From Brachycybe producta (lineage: Eukaryota > Arthropoda > Diplopoda > Playtdesmida > Andrognathidae), in the NCBI GenBank assembly GCA_036925085.1, contig JAUPFP010000006.1, positions 2,693,131 through 2,757,130 of the forward strand: a stretch of 64,000 nt of DNA. Reading direction: 5' to 3'. Of this stretch, positions 11,383 through 20,804 are shown in pieces. The notes under the pieces were generated by a model, which had not been told where the DNA came from, ran no database searches, and was given only the letters and a program-made list of their open reading frames with translations. The first letter of the stretch is position 1. Every line of letters begins with the position of its first letter. The position numbers and the translations under genes are program-made.

Positions 11383-11818
11383 TTGAAATGTATCCATCAA
11401 ACAAAAAAGCTTCCAAAAACTTGTTTTCACATCTCTAAATATGAGTGAAGTAACTTAACAATTTGAGCATTGGAGGCTACGTGTGTGCGTATATGTGGAA
11501 GTGTCTCTCTCTCTCTCTCTCTAAAGTGGACACAAGGATTCCGGAAGTGCACATGCTGCAAGCCAAACATTAAACCCAAGCCTTAATAACAATATAAAAA
11601 ATAAACCCTCAACATAACTTCCAAATAACAGTATGGGGGATTTGGGGGGAAAAGTTGAGTCTTTTTTTTTAAAGTTGAAAAACAAAAAGATCAGCAAATA
11701 TCCAGAACATCATCATCATCCACTGTAAAAAGTGTCCAATTACTGAACCAACTTTTACTAGTGTGACACTGAGAGAACCATATGGCACACATCGAAGACA
11801 CTTCCTCTTTTTCACTCT

Positions 11819-11872
11819 CTAAAATAACAAGTTTCAGTTAGTTTTGATAACATGATAAGCTTGTTATTTTAG
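11819..11872. other. 13-bp perfect inverted repeat
   Basis: CTAAAATAACAAG (11819-11831) and CTTGTTATTTTAG (11860-11872) are exact reverse complements around a 28-bp loop. A copy of a small foldback element or chance; no second copy seen. Confidence 0.7.
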
Positions 11873-12654
11873 TGTGGTTAGTTACCACATACTGTACTCT
11901 TGAGGTATGTGTCACAATTTAGTTTTAAGTTAGGTTTGGTTTGGTCAATAGAATAGGTTCGCATCGCTGACTTGAATAGAGGTGATTAACAATGTTGTCA
12001 TTTACAAAAATCACTTTTAAAAATATTAATTAAAAACATATCTCTCATGATTTACGAAAACATTAACGTGTCTCCATAATTTGTTGTATCCCCATTTGAA
12101 CGCTCAGAAAAAAGAGAATAAGCCACGATTGCACCTACAACCGGCAAACTCATTTCTCAGAGAAAAAAAATTGCAATTTTTTTTAATAAAAAAAATCATC
12201 AATAATTTAATTAAAATCCACAATCCAGATAGAAAATGAAAATTCACAAAAAAAAAACAGTGGAGAAAATAGTCGATATTGAAAAACTATCAAGGTTTAA
12301 AGTTAAGAAAAGGATTTTCCGAACAAAATCTTAAGTATTTTTTTTGTAAACTTTTTCAATGTGGAGTAAAAAAAACCCAAAAGAGAGAGACAAGAGTTAC
12401 TTTTAATAAGAATAAGGATTGAATTTGTTATTTTTCCCTCGTAAATTCTCAATTCAAGAATTGCATTTGAAAAGTCCGATCCAATTTGTTTCGATTCCCA
12501 ATTTACAGTCATCCCTATGCCAATCTCATGTCATGCATCCAATCAATCGGAAATATCCGATTGAAATAACAAGTGTTTGGTATTCATTTTACTCCAATAC
12601 CTCCCTCACTCCTTCCACCTCTACTCTCTCCCAGCCTTCCACACTTTAAGGCAT

Positions 12655-12850
12655 AAGTTTAAGAAAGGAACTTCAACTTGGACCCTCTGGATGTCATGGT
12701 TTCAACCCTATTAAAATTACACTTTTATTGAGTGCAATTTTAATAGGACTGGAATAATACACAGACGTACAGACAAGAGTTTTTCTCTGTTTTGAGGGTT
12801 CAAGTTGACGTTCAAGTGCCCAAGTTTCCTTCTTGAATTTCAGCCTTAAA
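12655..12850. repeat. Family I unit
   Basis: Begins TTAAGAAAGGAACTTCAACT, contains CACTTTTATTGAGTGCAATT in the middle, and ends GAGGGTTCAAGTTGACGTTC, AAGTGCCCAAGTTTCCTTCT. The shared words (TTCAAGTGcCAAGTTT, TTCTTGAATTT) recur at 34985, 36500, 37325 and 60248. Non-coding; class unknown. Confidence 0.6.
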
Positions 12851-13039
12851 ACCCTGCTTATTGAAATAAAATCTTCACAAGAAAATATCGCAAACAACAA
12901 CAACAAAAAAACACTAACAAATTATTTTGTTCTATATAGCAGTGTGCGAAATGTTGCCAATTGCAATATTGTACTGCTTGAGGATAAACACGTAACCTAA
13001 CCCTACTGCCATGACTGCTGACTGTTATCACATAATCAA

Positions 13040-13364
13040 TAGGGTTCGGATTTGTATGCAAAATATCACAAGCAAATGTTTCTCTATTTGTGGCTCAAAT
13101 ACCAATTGTGAAGTAATCATCATCACCATTAGAGCAACTACGATTATAGTTACTTAAAACAAACAGGGTGGTTAGAGGCTAGAAGTATGGTTATACCATC
13201 AGTAGTCACCTAGAAGTTCTAGCCTCTAACCAGCGTTTTTGATTGAAAAAACATAATTGCTGGCTGAGTTGATCTAAAACGCGAATGTTACTTCAAAATT
13301 GGCACTTGGGCCACAGATTGAGAAACGTTTTTGCTTGATATTGTATAAATATCCGAATCCCTTA
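13040..13364. mobile_element. Family C element, complete copy
   Basis: A ~325-bp inverted-repeat unit. Left end GGGTTCGGATTTGTATGCAA then AGCAAATGTTTCTC and CCAATTGTGAAGTAATC. Centre GGTTAGAGGCTAGAAGTATG against AAGTTCTAGCCTCTAACCAG. Right end TTCAAAATTGGCACTTGGGC, CACAGATTGAGAAACG, GTATAAATATCCGAATCCCT. It has no coding capacity. I do not recognise the superfamily, and flanking duplications are not clear. Confidence 0.75.
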
Positions 13365-14060
13365 AATGTTCTCTTTATAATGAGAAACAAAACCCTAGAA
13401 GAGAGGCTATAATAGCAATTAAAGCTCAGTTCATAAAGAACATTTTTCTCTAACATAAGAGTTGAGCTACCTCTATGTTGATCATTAACACTATACAATG
13501 CAATTTAATAGTGTTGTTGCCTTCCATTCTCTTTTCATTCTAATAATGCAACACACTTCAACATTGTTGCTGACACTTTCACCAACAAATGATGATGATG
13601 ATGAACACCAAAAGTGTTGCACAGTATTATTAAAAAAACAAACTTAAATATGGTTCAAGAAATATTTTCATGATGATGAGATTCAGACAAAGAAAAAGAC
13701 CAAAATTGGGAGAACTTCGATTGACAATCAAAAATATACAAACCAACCATTAAATGTGTTTTTTTGATTGAAAACTAGAATCCCTCAAAACAACAAGAAC
13801 ACGCAATATATATATATTTATTATTGCATATGTTGCATCAGTGGGCTCGCTCGCAAGACCATTTGACCCTAAAACAATGCAAAAATCTAATCAAAACCAA
13901 AACTATTGATCTTCAAACTCACATTTTTAAAATCTCACTTGTACAAAAATTTTAAGTAAAATAAAATGTGTAATTTGTTTCAATCAAATTAAATGAAGTT
14001 GTATACTATCAAACTGGATAAATCAGTCATTCTACAGAATCACTAGGCCATATTCAATAA
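13365..14060. other. No gene seen
   Basis: AT-rich with a GAT run near 13588-13602 and a short TA run near 13809-13818. Confidence 0.5.
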
Positions 14061-14104
14061 CTAACAATTTGATATTAATAGGAGTTTTTAGGTAGAAACT
14101 TGCA

Positions 14105-14380
14105 TCTTAAAAAAATCGAAGCCCAGCCCACCAAACTGCACAGTGAGCCCAAGTCACAAAACCCATGCGGCCCACTAAGCTCAACAAGTCTACGAAGCAA
14201 ACAAATCTTCCTGATCCTCGTGGCTCACAAAACACGACAGGCTCATGCGGTCCACAAAGTAAAAATGGTTTTTTCCCCCCCCATGAAATTGCAAGCCTAG
14301 GCTCAAACCCGGCCCATGTAGTTTCTATTTTTAGGCAATGTGCAAAACGAATTACAACATAAACTATACCTGATACCGTC
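14105..14380. other. GC-richer block with internal repetition
   Basis: Clearly richer in GC than its flanks. CACAAAACCCATGCGGCCCA and CACAAAACACGACAGG...CATGCGGTCCAC look like partial copies of one ~60-bp unit. A 91-codon minus-strand frame covers it, with Trp/Gly/Cys-rich text and no motif I know. Probably an old repeat rather than an exon. Confidence 0.35.
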
Positions 14381-14399
14381 ATCCATATCTGACTTTACC

Positions 14400-14482
14400 A
14401 TGTTAGGCATTCAACACATTGCATAAAACCCCTATTCATAGTTGCAAATATGCTTTGGTGTATTTTGACACATTGCCTAACA
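14400..14482. other. Short inverted repeat
   Basis: TGTTAGGCA near 14402 and TGCCTAACA near 14474 are exact complements, and both are followed inward by an imperfect CACATTGC match. Possible ~80-bp foldback unit. Confidence 0.45.
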
Positions 14483-14484
14483 AC

Positions 14485-15320
14485 TCCTACACCTCAGTTG
14501 TTGAATTTTGTAGATTTACAAGTGCAAAATGACTGATTTTTCACTATATGTATAAAAAGATGGAACTTGAGTGTAATTTCCCTTCAAAATACATACAAAA
14601 AATGAAGGAGAGGAAGAGATACAGGGAATGGAAGGAAAATAAATAGGAAGGCGGAGAAATGAAATGTCCAATTTGGACATGGGATGATGATTTGTTTCAC
14701 CCACACATTAATATAAACACACAAACCATATTATTTGATATAAAAAAAAAAAGAAACGAAATTCAAGAAAAATTAATTAAAGTTTTTTTGTGTTTGTTTC
14801 ATCTGAAAACGCGATTTCAACAAAATTATACGTTTTATTCTGTTGTTTGCGTTAATGATTTTTCAAACAGAAAAGGAGGAGTAAGTAGGAGGTGGTAGGA
14901 GGAGATAGGTGCAAAAAAACCATGAAAAATATTAATAATAATAATAAATCATATGAATTGTGTTTATGGTTACCTGAATATTAAAGAGAAAATCGTACAA
15001 AATACAATTTAATCTTCAGACAAATAGATAAAAATCTAAATTCAACTTTTAAAAAAAGAAGGGCGAAAATATATATTAAATAATACATTATATGAGAATA
15101 GATTCCAAACTGAATAATCATTATTATTAATATTTCAATGGATCGGATTAGAAAGAGAAAACTTTTAAAATTAATTATATAACTTTTAACATTGAAAATG
15201 GAACAACATTTCCGGAAATATCGAGAGGGGAGAAAATTTATAATTAATTTTATTTAATTAGTTATAAGAAATAATTTTATTTATAAATCGTAAAGATGTT
15301 TTATGAACAGCACATTTTAC
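14485..15320. other. No gene seen
   Basis: AT-rich, with AAT repeats near 14931-14946. Frames of 62-79 codons carry no recognisable domain. Confidence 0.5.
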
Positions 15321-15345
15321 AAATTTTAATTATTATTTGTGCAGT

Positions 15346-15448
15346 TTCAGAAAAGTGCGTTACTAACTAGAAACGGCAGATCAATCACTTAATTAGTATT
15401 TTAATGTTTATTATTTTTTAAAATAAACTTTTTAGAAAGATAGAAAGT
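15346..15448 (+). mobile_element. Family A left half, upstream of nested element X
   Basis: Reads AGAAAAGTGCG, ACTAACTAGAAACGGCAGAT, CAATCACTTAATTAGTATT and AAAATAAACTTTTTAGAAAG. It is diverged and ends where a second A copy, hit by element X, begins. Confidence 0.65.
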
Positions 15449-15450
15449 GT

Positions 15451-15783
15451 ACGGAGCCCTGTAAAGGACAGGCGAGATTTTTTTTAAAAATCTCGAAATT
15501 TCGACTTTTAATCTCTTATTCGGTCATGTTAATTATGCCATGTTGTGCGCACCATACTCTAATAATTAAATTATTGCTGCTAAAAGAGGGCGTTTGCAAT
15601 AATTTAATTATTAGAGTATGGTGCGCACAACATGGCATAATTAACATGGCCGAATAAGAGATTAAAAGTTGAAATTTCGAGATTAAAGTCGAAATTTCGA
15701 GATTAAAGTCGAAATGTCGAAATTAAAGTCGAAATTTCGAGATTTTTTAAAAAAAATCTCGCATGTCCTTTACAGGGCTCCGT
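15451..15783. mobile_element. Element X: 333-bp foldback element inserted in family A
   Basis: The termini are perfect inverted copies: ACGGAGCCCTGTAAAGGACA at 15451, and its complement ending at 15783. The arms continue inward to a 20-bp loop at 15577-15596. The left arm is 126 bp and the right arm 187 bp. The difference of about 60 bp matches three extra copies of a 20-bp unit (GATTAAAGTCGAAATTTCGA) in the right arm, which has four units against one. Flanks GAAAGTGT (15443-15450) and AAAAGTGT (15784-15791) look like an 8-bp target duplication with one mismatch, because the A consensus has this word once. No coding sequence. Superfamily not proven; 8 bp would fit hAT. Confidence 0.8.
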
Positions 15784-15873
15784 AAAAGTGTGTTAATAAC
15801 TAGAATGGTAGATCAATCACTTTAATATGAGACGTGAGATCATTCAAAATAAACTTTTTAAAGAGAAAGTTTG
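15784..15873 (+). mobile_element. Family A left half, downstream of element X
   Basis: Resumes AAAAGTGTGTTAATAACTAG, AATGGTAGATCAATCAC and ATTCAAAATAAACTTTTTAA, the sequence expected directly after the X target word. Confidence 0.65.
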
Positions 15874-15874
15874 A

Positions 15875-16595
15875 AATTGTTAATTTTCCGGGGTTTTTTC
15901 CATTACATTTTTTCGTTCTTTTCAATTTTCAATATTTTCACCAAAAATATCACCATGTAAATAAAAAAAAATGCACTTTCATTTTACCCTTCTAGTTTCA
16001 AATAAATCTTGAAAAAAAAATTAAAGCAATTTTATGAATATTTCTGTAAAAAAAAGAACAAAATTTTGATGTCCATCTACTACTGATGCAATATGTGAAA
16101 TCTTATCCCTGGGTTACTATAAGTAGGGTTTACAAGTGGGGAATATTTTATAACATGTTTGTTTTTTCTAGTCTATAGTCAACTTTTACAATTACATCAT
16201 CACATTTTGGTTCCTTTCCTGTTATGCCTACATGTATAGTCATCATCATTTATCTTCTTTTGACTTGCAAATAGGATTTGAAATTCATACGTAATTACCT
16301 GGGGTATTTTACTACTCGTATAAATACCCTCCAACCAGCCTCCGACACACTATCACTCCCTTAACAAACGAACCCATTGAGAAACGACCCGGAAAAAAAC
16401 TACTTAGTCAGGTGATTAAAAAAGTAATTTCAAAATTAACGAGAGCAGAAACTAATACTTCACGGCGAGAAAATTAAAAGTATATAATATTCTAGTGAGG
16501 CCCCTCCCTCTCACCTCCGACTCAAGAAGTGCGGGGTCCCACAGGTGGACATACATGGGTGACAGTGTGTCACGTTGTTTCAAATAAGAAGAGGA
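15875..16595. other. No gene; one A fragment
   Basis: At about 15970-16012 a right-end fragment reads TTTTACCCTTCTAGTTTCAA. The rest is unique AT-rich sequence becoming GC-richer after 16490 next to the D element. Confidence 0.5.
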
Positions 16596-16607
16596 CCAAT
16601 TGGTGAC

Positions 16608-16806
16608 ACAGGCAATTAGAAAACGGGACGAACAGATGTTGGCTCCGCCCTTGTTATGACAAACGCAACTTCTAATTGGTTGGTTATGTAGTCTGACGTC
16701 ACATACTCCGCCCTTTTCAACGTCGAACCACACAGCAAACCAGTTGCCGGTCGTCATAAAAAGGGCGGAGCCCACTTCTGTTTGTCCCGTTTTCTAATTG
16801 CCTGTA
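16608..16806. mobile_element. Family D hAT-like MITE, 8-bp target duplication
   Basis: A ~199-bp inverted-repeat element running from ACAGGCAATTAGAAAACGGG to CCCGTTTTCTAATTGCCTGT plus an A. It is flanked on both sides by TTGGTGAC (16600-16607 and 16807-16814). Inner arms carry GGCTCCGCCCTT and CAACTTCTAATTGGTTGGTT, with TATGTAGTCTGACGTCACAT in the middle. An 8-bp duplication with CA-starting ends fits hAT-type MITEs. The 107-codon minus-strand frame across it is a by-product. Confidence 0.9.
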
Positions 16807-16814
16807 TTGGTGAC

Positions 16815-18030
16815 TGTGGCCTTCATTCATTTTGCACATCTCTGAAGCTCTCTCATGTTGTTGCATTTATAGTCGGTATTTCACACTGGAGTTCTCTTCA
16901 AAATCATTGAACGAGATCACAGACTAGAAACGTAGCATAAATTATTGTCTCCTGTGTGTGTAAACACACAGGACTAGTCGTGCAATTTGCACGAAAAGAA
17001 AAGGACTATATACAGTATAACAAAGAGTTAGTAGTATACTGGACTAGAAGCGAAAACTACGCCTACTATAGAGATAATATGAAGCAATTAAGTGTACAAA
17101 TATGGCGTCTAACGCGCTATTAATATATGCAGAATAAAAATCACAATTTTCAAATGACAAAATTTGCAATTAATAAACAATTTAGATAAAATGAGAAAGA
17201 AATCTTCCTTTTTTTCATAAAAAAATTTCAAATTATGAATTTTTTGTTATGTAATTACTGTTTTTGTTTTTTTATAGAAATTTTCAAAATTAAATATCTA
17301 AAACAACGTTATTTCGTCATACTCTTAATAAATAATTAAAAGTGACAATTTGACAACAAGAAAGACGTAAAAATGTCCCGTTTTTTTGTTTGTGATCAAA
17401 GAATTTGATACAAAATACATAAACATTGATATATTATTATAATTCTTGAATGTTATTTTTGTATCAAAAAGAAACAACAAAAAGAAAAGTGAAATTGCAT
17501 TGAAGTTTCAAAAGAAGAAAAACCTCAGAATAATTGAATTCGTTGCCTTCAGGTTAAAAAAAGTCTTATTTTGAACAAAGATGATGATGATGATGAAAAA
17601 AAAGGAGAAAAATCAGTGAAAATGTGGAAAGGGGGGTTTGAATTAGGACCATGTTTTATTTTAAACTAGAAAAGAGGTGATTTTTCTTATTATTTTGTTT
17701 TTCTGAGGTTTTGACAAAAACAATTCGTGAAGCCAAAAAAAAACAATTGTAAATATTGTGTCACTTTTTAAAGGATGTTTCTTTTCCTTCCTTATTTTTT
17801 CCTCTGTGGAGAAAAAATAGCGAAAAGGGAATTCTACCCTTTATTATATAACCCAACATTTCCTAGGGCGACATATGGGGAAATGTGTATTGATTTTCAT
17901 GGATTTTTTTTTTCTTTTGTCTTTTTCGTTAAATTTAAGTGACAAAAATATAAAAAAGCTACCTACCTACATTTTGTAGCAAAAACAATGAGAAAAACTC
18001 CACACAAAAAAAGACAACAACTCGAAGTTG
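16815..18030. other. No gene seen
   Basis: Two adjacent hairpins sit at 16951-16994 (listed separately), then AT-rich sequence with a GAT run at about 17580-17596. Confidence 0.5.
16951..16994. other. Two adjacent perfect hairpins
   Basis: CCTGTGTG and CACACAGG pair over a 6-bp loop (16951-16972). Five bases later TCGTGCAA and TTGCACGA pair over a single base (16978-16994). Such a pair could be a folded RNA motif, an element end or chance. Confidence 0.55.
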
Positions 18031-18034
18031 TTTT

Positions 18035-18352
18035 ATCAACAGCTGATTTTCTAACTTGGAAGAGAAAAAACTACGAAGAAATAAAAACTAGAAGGGTACA
18101 CATCAATCACTTAAGGGGTATTTTATTGTTGATATCTTTCAAAATAAACTTTTTATAATCAAAAATTAAAAACATCGTCTTCTTACATAAAATAAAAAGC
18201 TTATTTTGAAATTTAATATCAACATGAAAATGCATCCTTAAGTGATTGAGGTGTACCCTTCTAGTTTCTAAAAACACATTCAAGTTTCTCTTCATCTTTC
18301 ACCTGAAAAATAGAGCAATCAAGAGTTTGAGAGTTCCTGTTTACACATTTAA
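18035..18352. mobile_element. Family A, reference full copy
   Basis: This copy shows the whole architecture. Left arm: CAGCTGATTTTC, GAAATAAAAACTAGAAGGGT, ATCAATCACTTAAGGGGTAT, TTGATATCTTTCAAAATAAA, CTTTTTAT. Spacer of about 60 bp. Right arm, its inverted copy: AAAAGCTTATTTTGAAATTT, ATATCAACATGAAAATGCAT, CCTTAAGTGATTGAGG, TACCCTTCTAGTTTCTAAAA, AAGTTTCTCTTCATCTTTCA, CCTGAAAAATAGAGCAATCA, AGAGTTTGAGAGTTCCTGTT, TACACATTTAAAA. Each arm is ~110-130 bp and the element ~320 bp. It codes for nothing: the 62-codon minus-strand frame is repeat text. Family and superfamily not recognised. Confidence 0.9.
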
Positions 18353-18365
18353 AACAAGAATTTCA

Positions 18366-18530
18366 AAATTTCTTTTGAAACTAGAAGAGTAAACGAATTT
18401 CCCATAAATGTAATTTTAATGATAATATTTTTTTTTTAAAAATGAACTTTTTATGGAAGTTTTGTTAAAAACGACAAGTTTCAAACTGTCATAGAAAGTT
18501 TATTTTAAAAGATATCATTTTGGTACTTAT
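18366..18530. mobile_element. Family A, diverged short copy
   Basis: TTTTGAAACTAGAAGAGTAA, then AAAAATGAACTTTTTATGG, then AGAAAGTTTATTTTAAAAGA and TATCATTTTGG. The outer right arm is lost. It lies 14 bp after the reference copy. Confidence 0.65.
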
Positions 18531-18534
18531 TGCA

Positions 18535-19685
18535 ACAACAAATTGGCGAAATTGCTCTAACAACAAATTGCCTCTTTCTGGTGACATAATCAGAGCAACT
18601 TTTTCTAGCAAAATATAAATCCATAATTATTTAAATTGTATTGTGTGCCCCACTTTTGGAATTTCTGTTTTGAAATTCCAGGCCACCACTTTAGAGAAAG
18701 AGAGTAATTTGGGCCTCATTTTTAAATAATGGGGGACCATTTGGGGCTCAGTCCAAAAGAGATTCCATAACATGTTACCCCCCCCCCCCTTTTTATCATC
18801 ATTCATGTCTCCTTTTTATGAAAATTGTTCATCATTTTCGGCATATTACATGAGAAGAGAAAAGGGGGGGGGATTGCTATTAAATCGTAATTTATATAAG
18901 AAAACCGTTTTTTTTCTTCCCTTCTTTTCATTGTTTCCAAGCGATTAGATTCGCTTATTCAAGAAATAAAAAAGTAGAGGGGGTATTAATATAAAAACCC
19001 GGCATATATATTTTGTTCTTCCATAGGTTTCAATGTCTTTTGTGTCTTTTTTTTTTGAAGTTTGTGGTAGTAATATTCATTCATTCATTGTATGGCAATA
19101 TGTTCTCTCTCTTTCTTCTGAATGGTTGGTTTGGTATATTTAGTAGAAGGTGCATTTTATATGTATTTATATTGTGTATGTATTCAAGCGGAAATCATCT
19201 GTCGTGACACCGATTTTGATGCGCCCGATTTACCGGTCGCTTTACCATGTAATCCTATGCACGCTTTGCTTGTTTCGTCGTCTTATTCCTTTTTTTTTTG
19301 CCTCTCTAGTCTTTTTACACTCCCTCCCCCCCCCCCCTTATTCTCTCCCCTTTACATCTCCTATTTCTAGTTTCTAGCTGGAAAGAACCCATACATTTAT
19401 TTAGATCAGGGTTTCTTTTTGGCTAACAAGCTTGAACCTTTTTTGGGGAATGAAAGGAGGAAAAAGAGGGGGGTTCTTATGCATTTTTGGCCTCTTTTCT
19501 GATCACATTGATGTCGTGTTTATAGTCTGCAATGTCGCGTGCACAATTTAAATGCAAATATACTGAGAAGATAGCATTATGAAATACGAAACCATAAACG
19601 CAACATCAATTCTTGAAAAAAAGTGTTATTTTTTTTGCATTGATTCTGGTGTTGTTTAAACCGTCCCAATTTTGACTGTCATAAT
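18535..19685. other. No gene seen; C and G tracts
   Basis: Contains C12 (18778-18789), a G8 tract near 18866-18873, C12 (19326-19337) and a small hairpin GGAATTTC/GAAATTCC near 18658-18680. Three overlapping frames at 19013-19377 are hydrophobic low-complexity text with no domain. Confidence 0.5.
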
Positions 19686-19689
19686 TAGG

Positions 19690-19952
19690 ACTAGGATTTT
19701 TATGCAAAATATCAAGCGACTGTCTCAATCTGTGACCCAAGTGCCAATTTCGAAATAATCTCTTTTAGATTACCAACCAACAATTCTGATTTTTTTTTCA
19801 ATAAAAACACTGGTTAGAGGCTAGAACTTTCCAGTTGACAACTGTTAGTAACCAGCCTCTAAGCAGCCTTTTTTCACAGTTGGCACTTGAGCCACAACTT
19901 CAGAAACATTTGCTTTATTAATGCATAAAAATCCTAGCCCTATTAATATTTT
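19690..19952. mobile_element. Family C element, diverged copy
   Basis: Left GGATTTTTATGCAAAATATC and CAAGTGCCAATTTCGAAATA. Centre GGTTAGAGGCTAGAACTTTC and AACCAGCCTCTAAGCAGCC. Right ACAGTTGGCACTTGAGCCAC and TGCATAAAAATCCTAGCCC. About 60 bp shorter than the 13-kb copy. Confidence 0.75.
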
Positions 19953-19954
19953 AT

Positions 19955-20570
19955 ATATACTAAACCCAAGACACATAAATAGAGGTTGCTCAACTCCATG
20001 TTAAGAGAACTTCCATAATCAATGTGACAAGTTTCAAAATGGTTGACTAAACCGCAGTTTATATCATCATCATGTTTACCCAGTTTCTTTTAAAAGTGCA
20101 CAAAACACAAACAACACCCATCAGGAGGTAAAACAAGCAAAAAGTAAAAACTGCGTAACTAAATCCCAATCAAAACAACCGAATTGGTTTGAAGGGGAAG
20201 AGAGAAAAGAGGGTAGGCGAGGAGGAGGAGGAGAGGTAACCCACCTCTAATCTCACTCTCTTTTTTTAAGACCCCCATTTTTTTCTTACACTGTTAACAT
20301 TACCTCATTATAATCAAGAAACTCAATTACATCTAAGCTTTCATAAGAAAAGAGACGGTCATCATCACCATCATCATCATCATATGGACACTGACCGATA
20401 CCAAAAGGCTATCACCACTCCCTCTTATATTTTCTACAAAAATGACCAAGGGCGACCCTCATCAGTGACCACCCCCATCCCCAACCCAAATTAAACCACT
20501 CAATTAATGTAGTTTCAATTTAAAAATTGAAAAAAATCATCACCTCAGTGTAAATGACCCTCTTGAGGGT
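19955..20570. other. No gene seen
   Basis: AT-rich with a GGA run at about 20219-20233 and an ATC-type run at 20361-20383. Confidence 0.5.
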
Positions 20571-20571
20571 C

Positions 20572-20801
20572 GTTTCAACTACAAAAAATAACTGCAATTA
20601 CCTTCACAAGGCTTATAGTTAATTGCAGTCAAGGCAGTAATGGTATTTTTGTTTGTTTCCATTTTTAAAGCACGTTTTCCTATGGTTAAATGGATTTTGC
20701 GTCACCTCCTGTTCGTTTTGTGGTTAACTTTGTTAACTGTTAAAACTGAAAATTAACCAGAAAATCTCGTTTTCACTACATAAGTAAGTAGTGAAAACGA
20801 G
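20572..20801. mobile_element. Family G-related element ending in a hairpin
   Basis: The left end TTTCAACTACAAAAAATAAC, then TGCAATTACC and TAGTTAATTGCAG, match the G termini; GTGGTTAACTTTGTTAACTG lies inside. At the right CTCGTTTTCACTAC (20766-20779) and GTAGTGAAAACGAG (20788-20801) form a perfect 14-bp stem around 8 bases. Confidence 0.6.
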
Positions 20802-20804
20802 GTT

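Larger units (their letters stand above)
11118..12650. other. No gene seen; GA and CT microsatellites
   Basis: Contains a GA run (11346-11378), a CT run (11503-11522), an ATC run near 11711-11720 and a hairpin at 11819-11872. Otherwise AT-rich and unrecognised. Frames at 12303-12649 are 69-76 codons with no recognisable domain. Confidence 0.5.

Noticed and set aside
12303-12649. Overlapping 69- and 76-codon frames on opposite strands
   Set aside because: Composition-driven, with no domain and no supporting signals.
14280-14325. GGCTCAAACCCGGCCC considered as a tRNA T-arm or SINE box
   Set aside because: No A-box-like sequence at the right distance upstream and no cloverleaf could be drawn.
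14107-14382. 91-codon minus-strand frame in a GC-richer block
   Set aside because: No domain, internal repetition, and an overlapping plus-strand frame of similar length; not enough to call an exon.
16452-16775. 107-codon minus-strand frame
   Set aside because: It is mostly the family D MITE; a similar peptide appears at 46156-46362 for the same reason.
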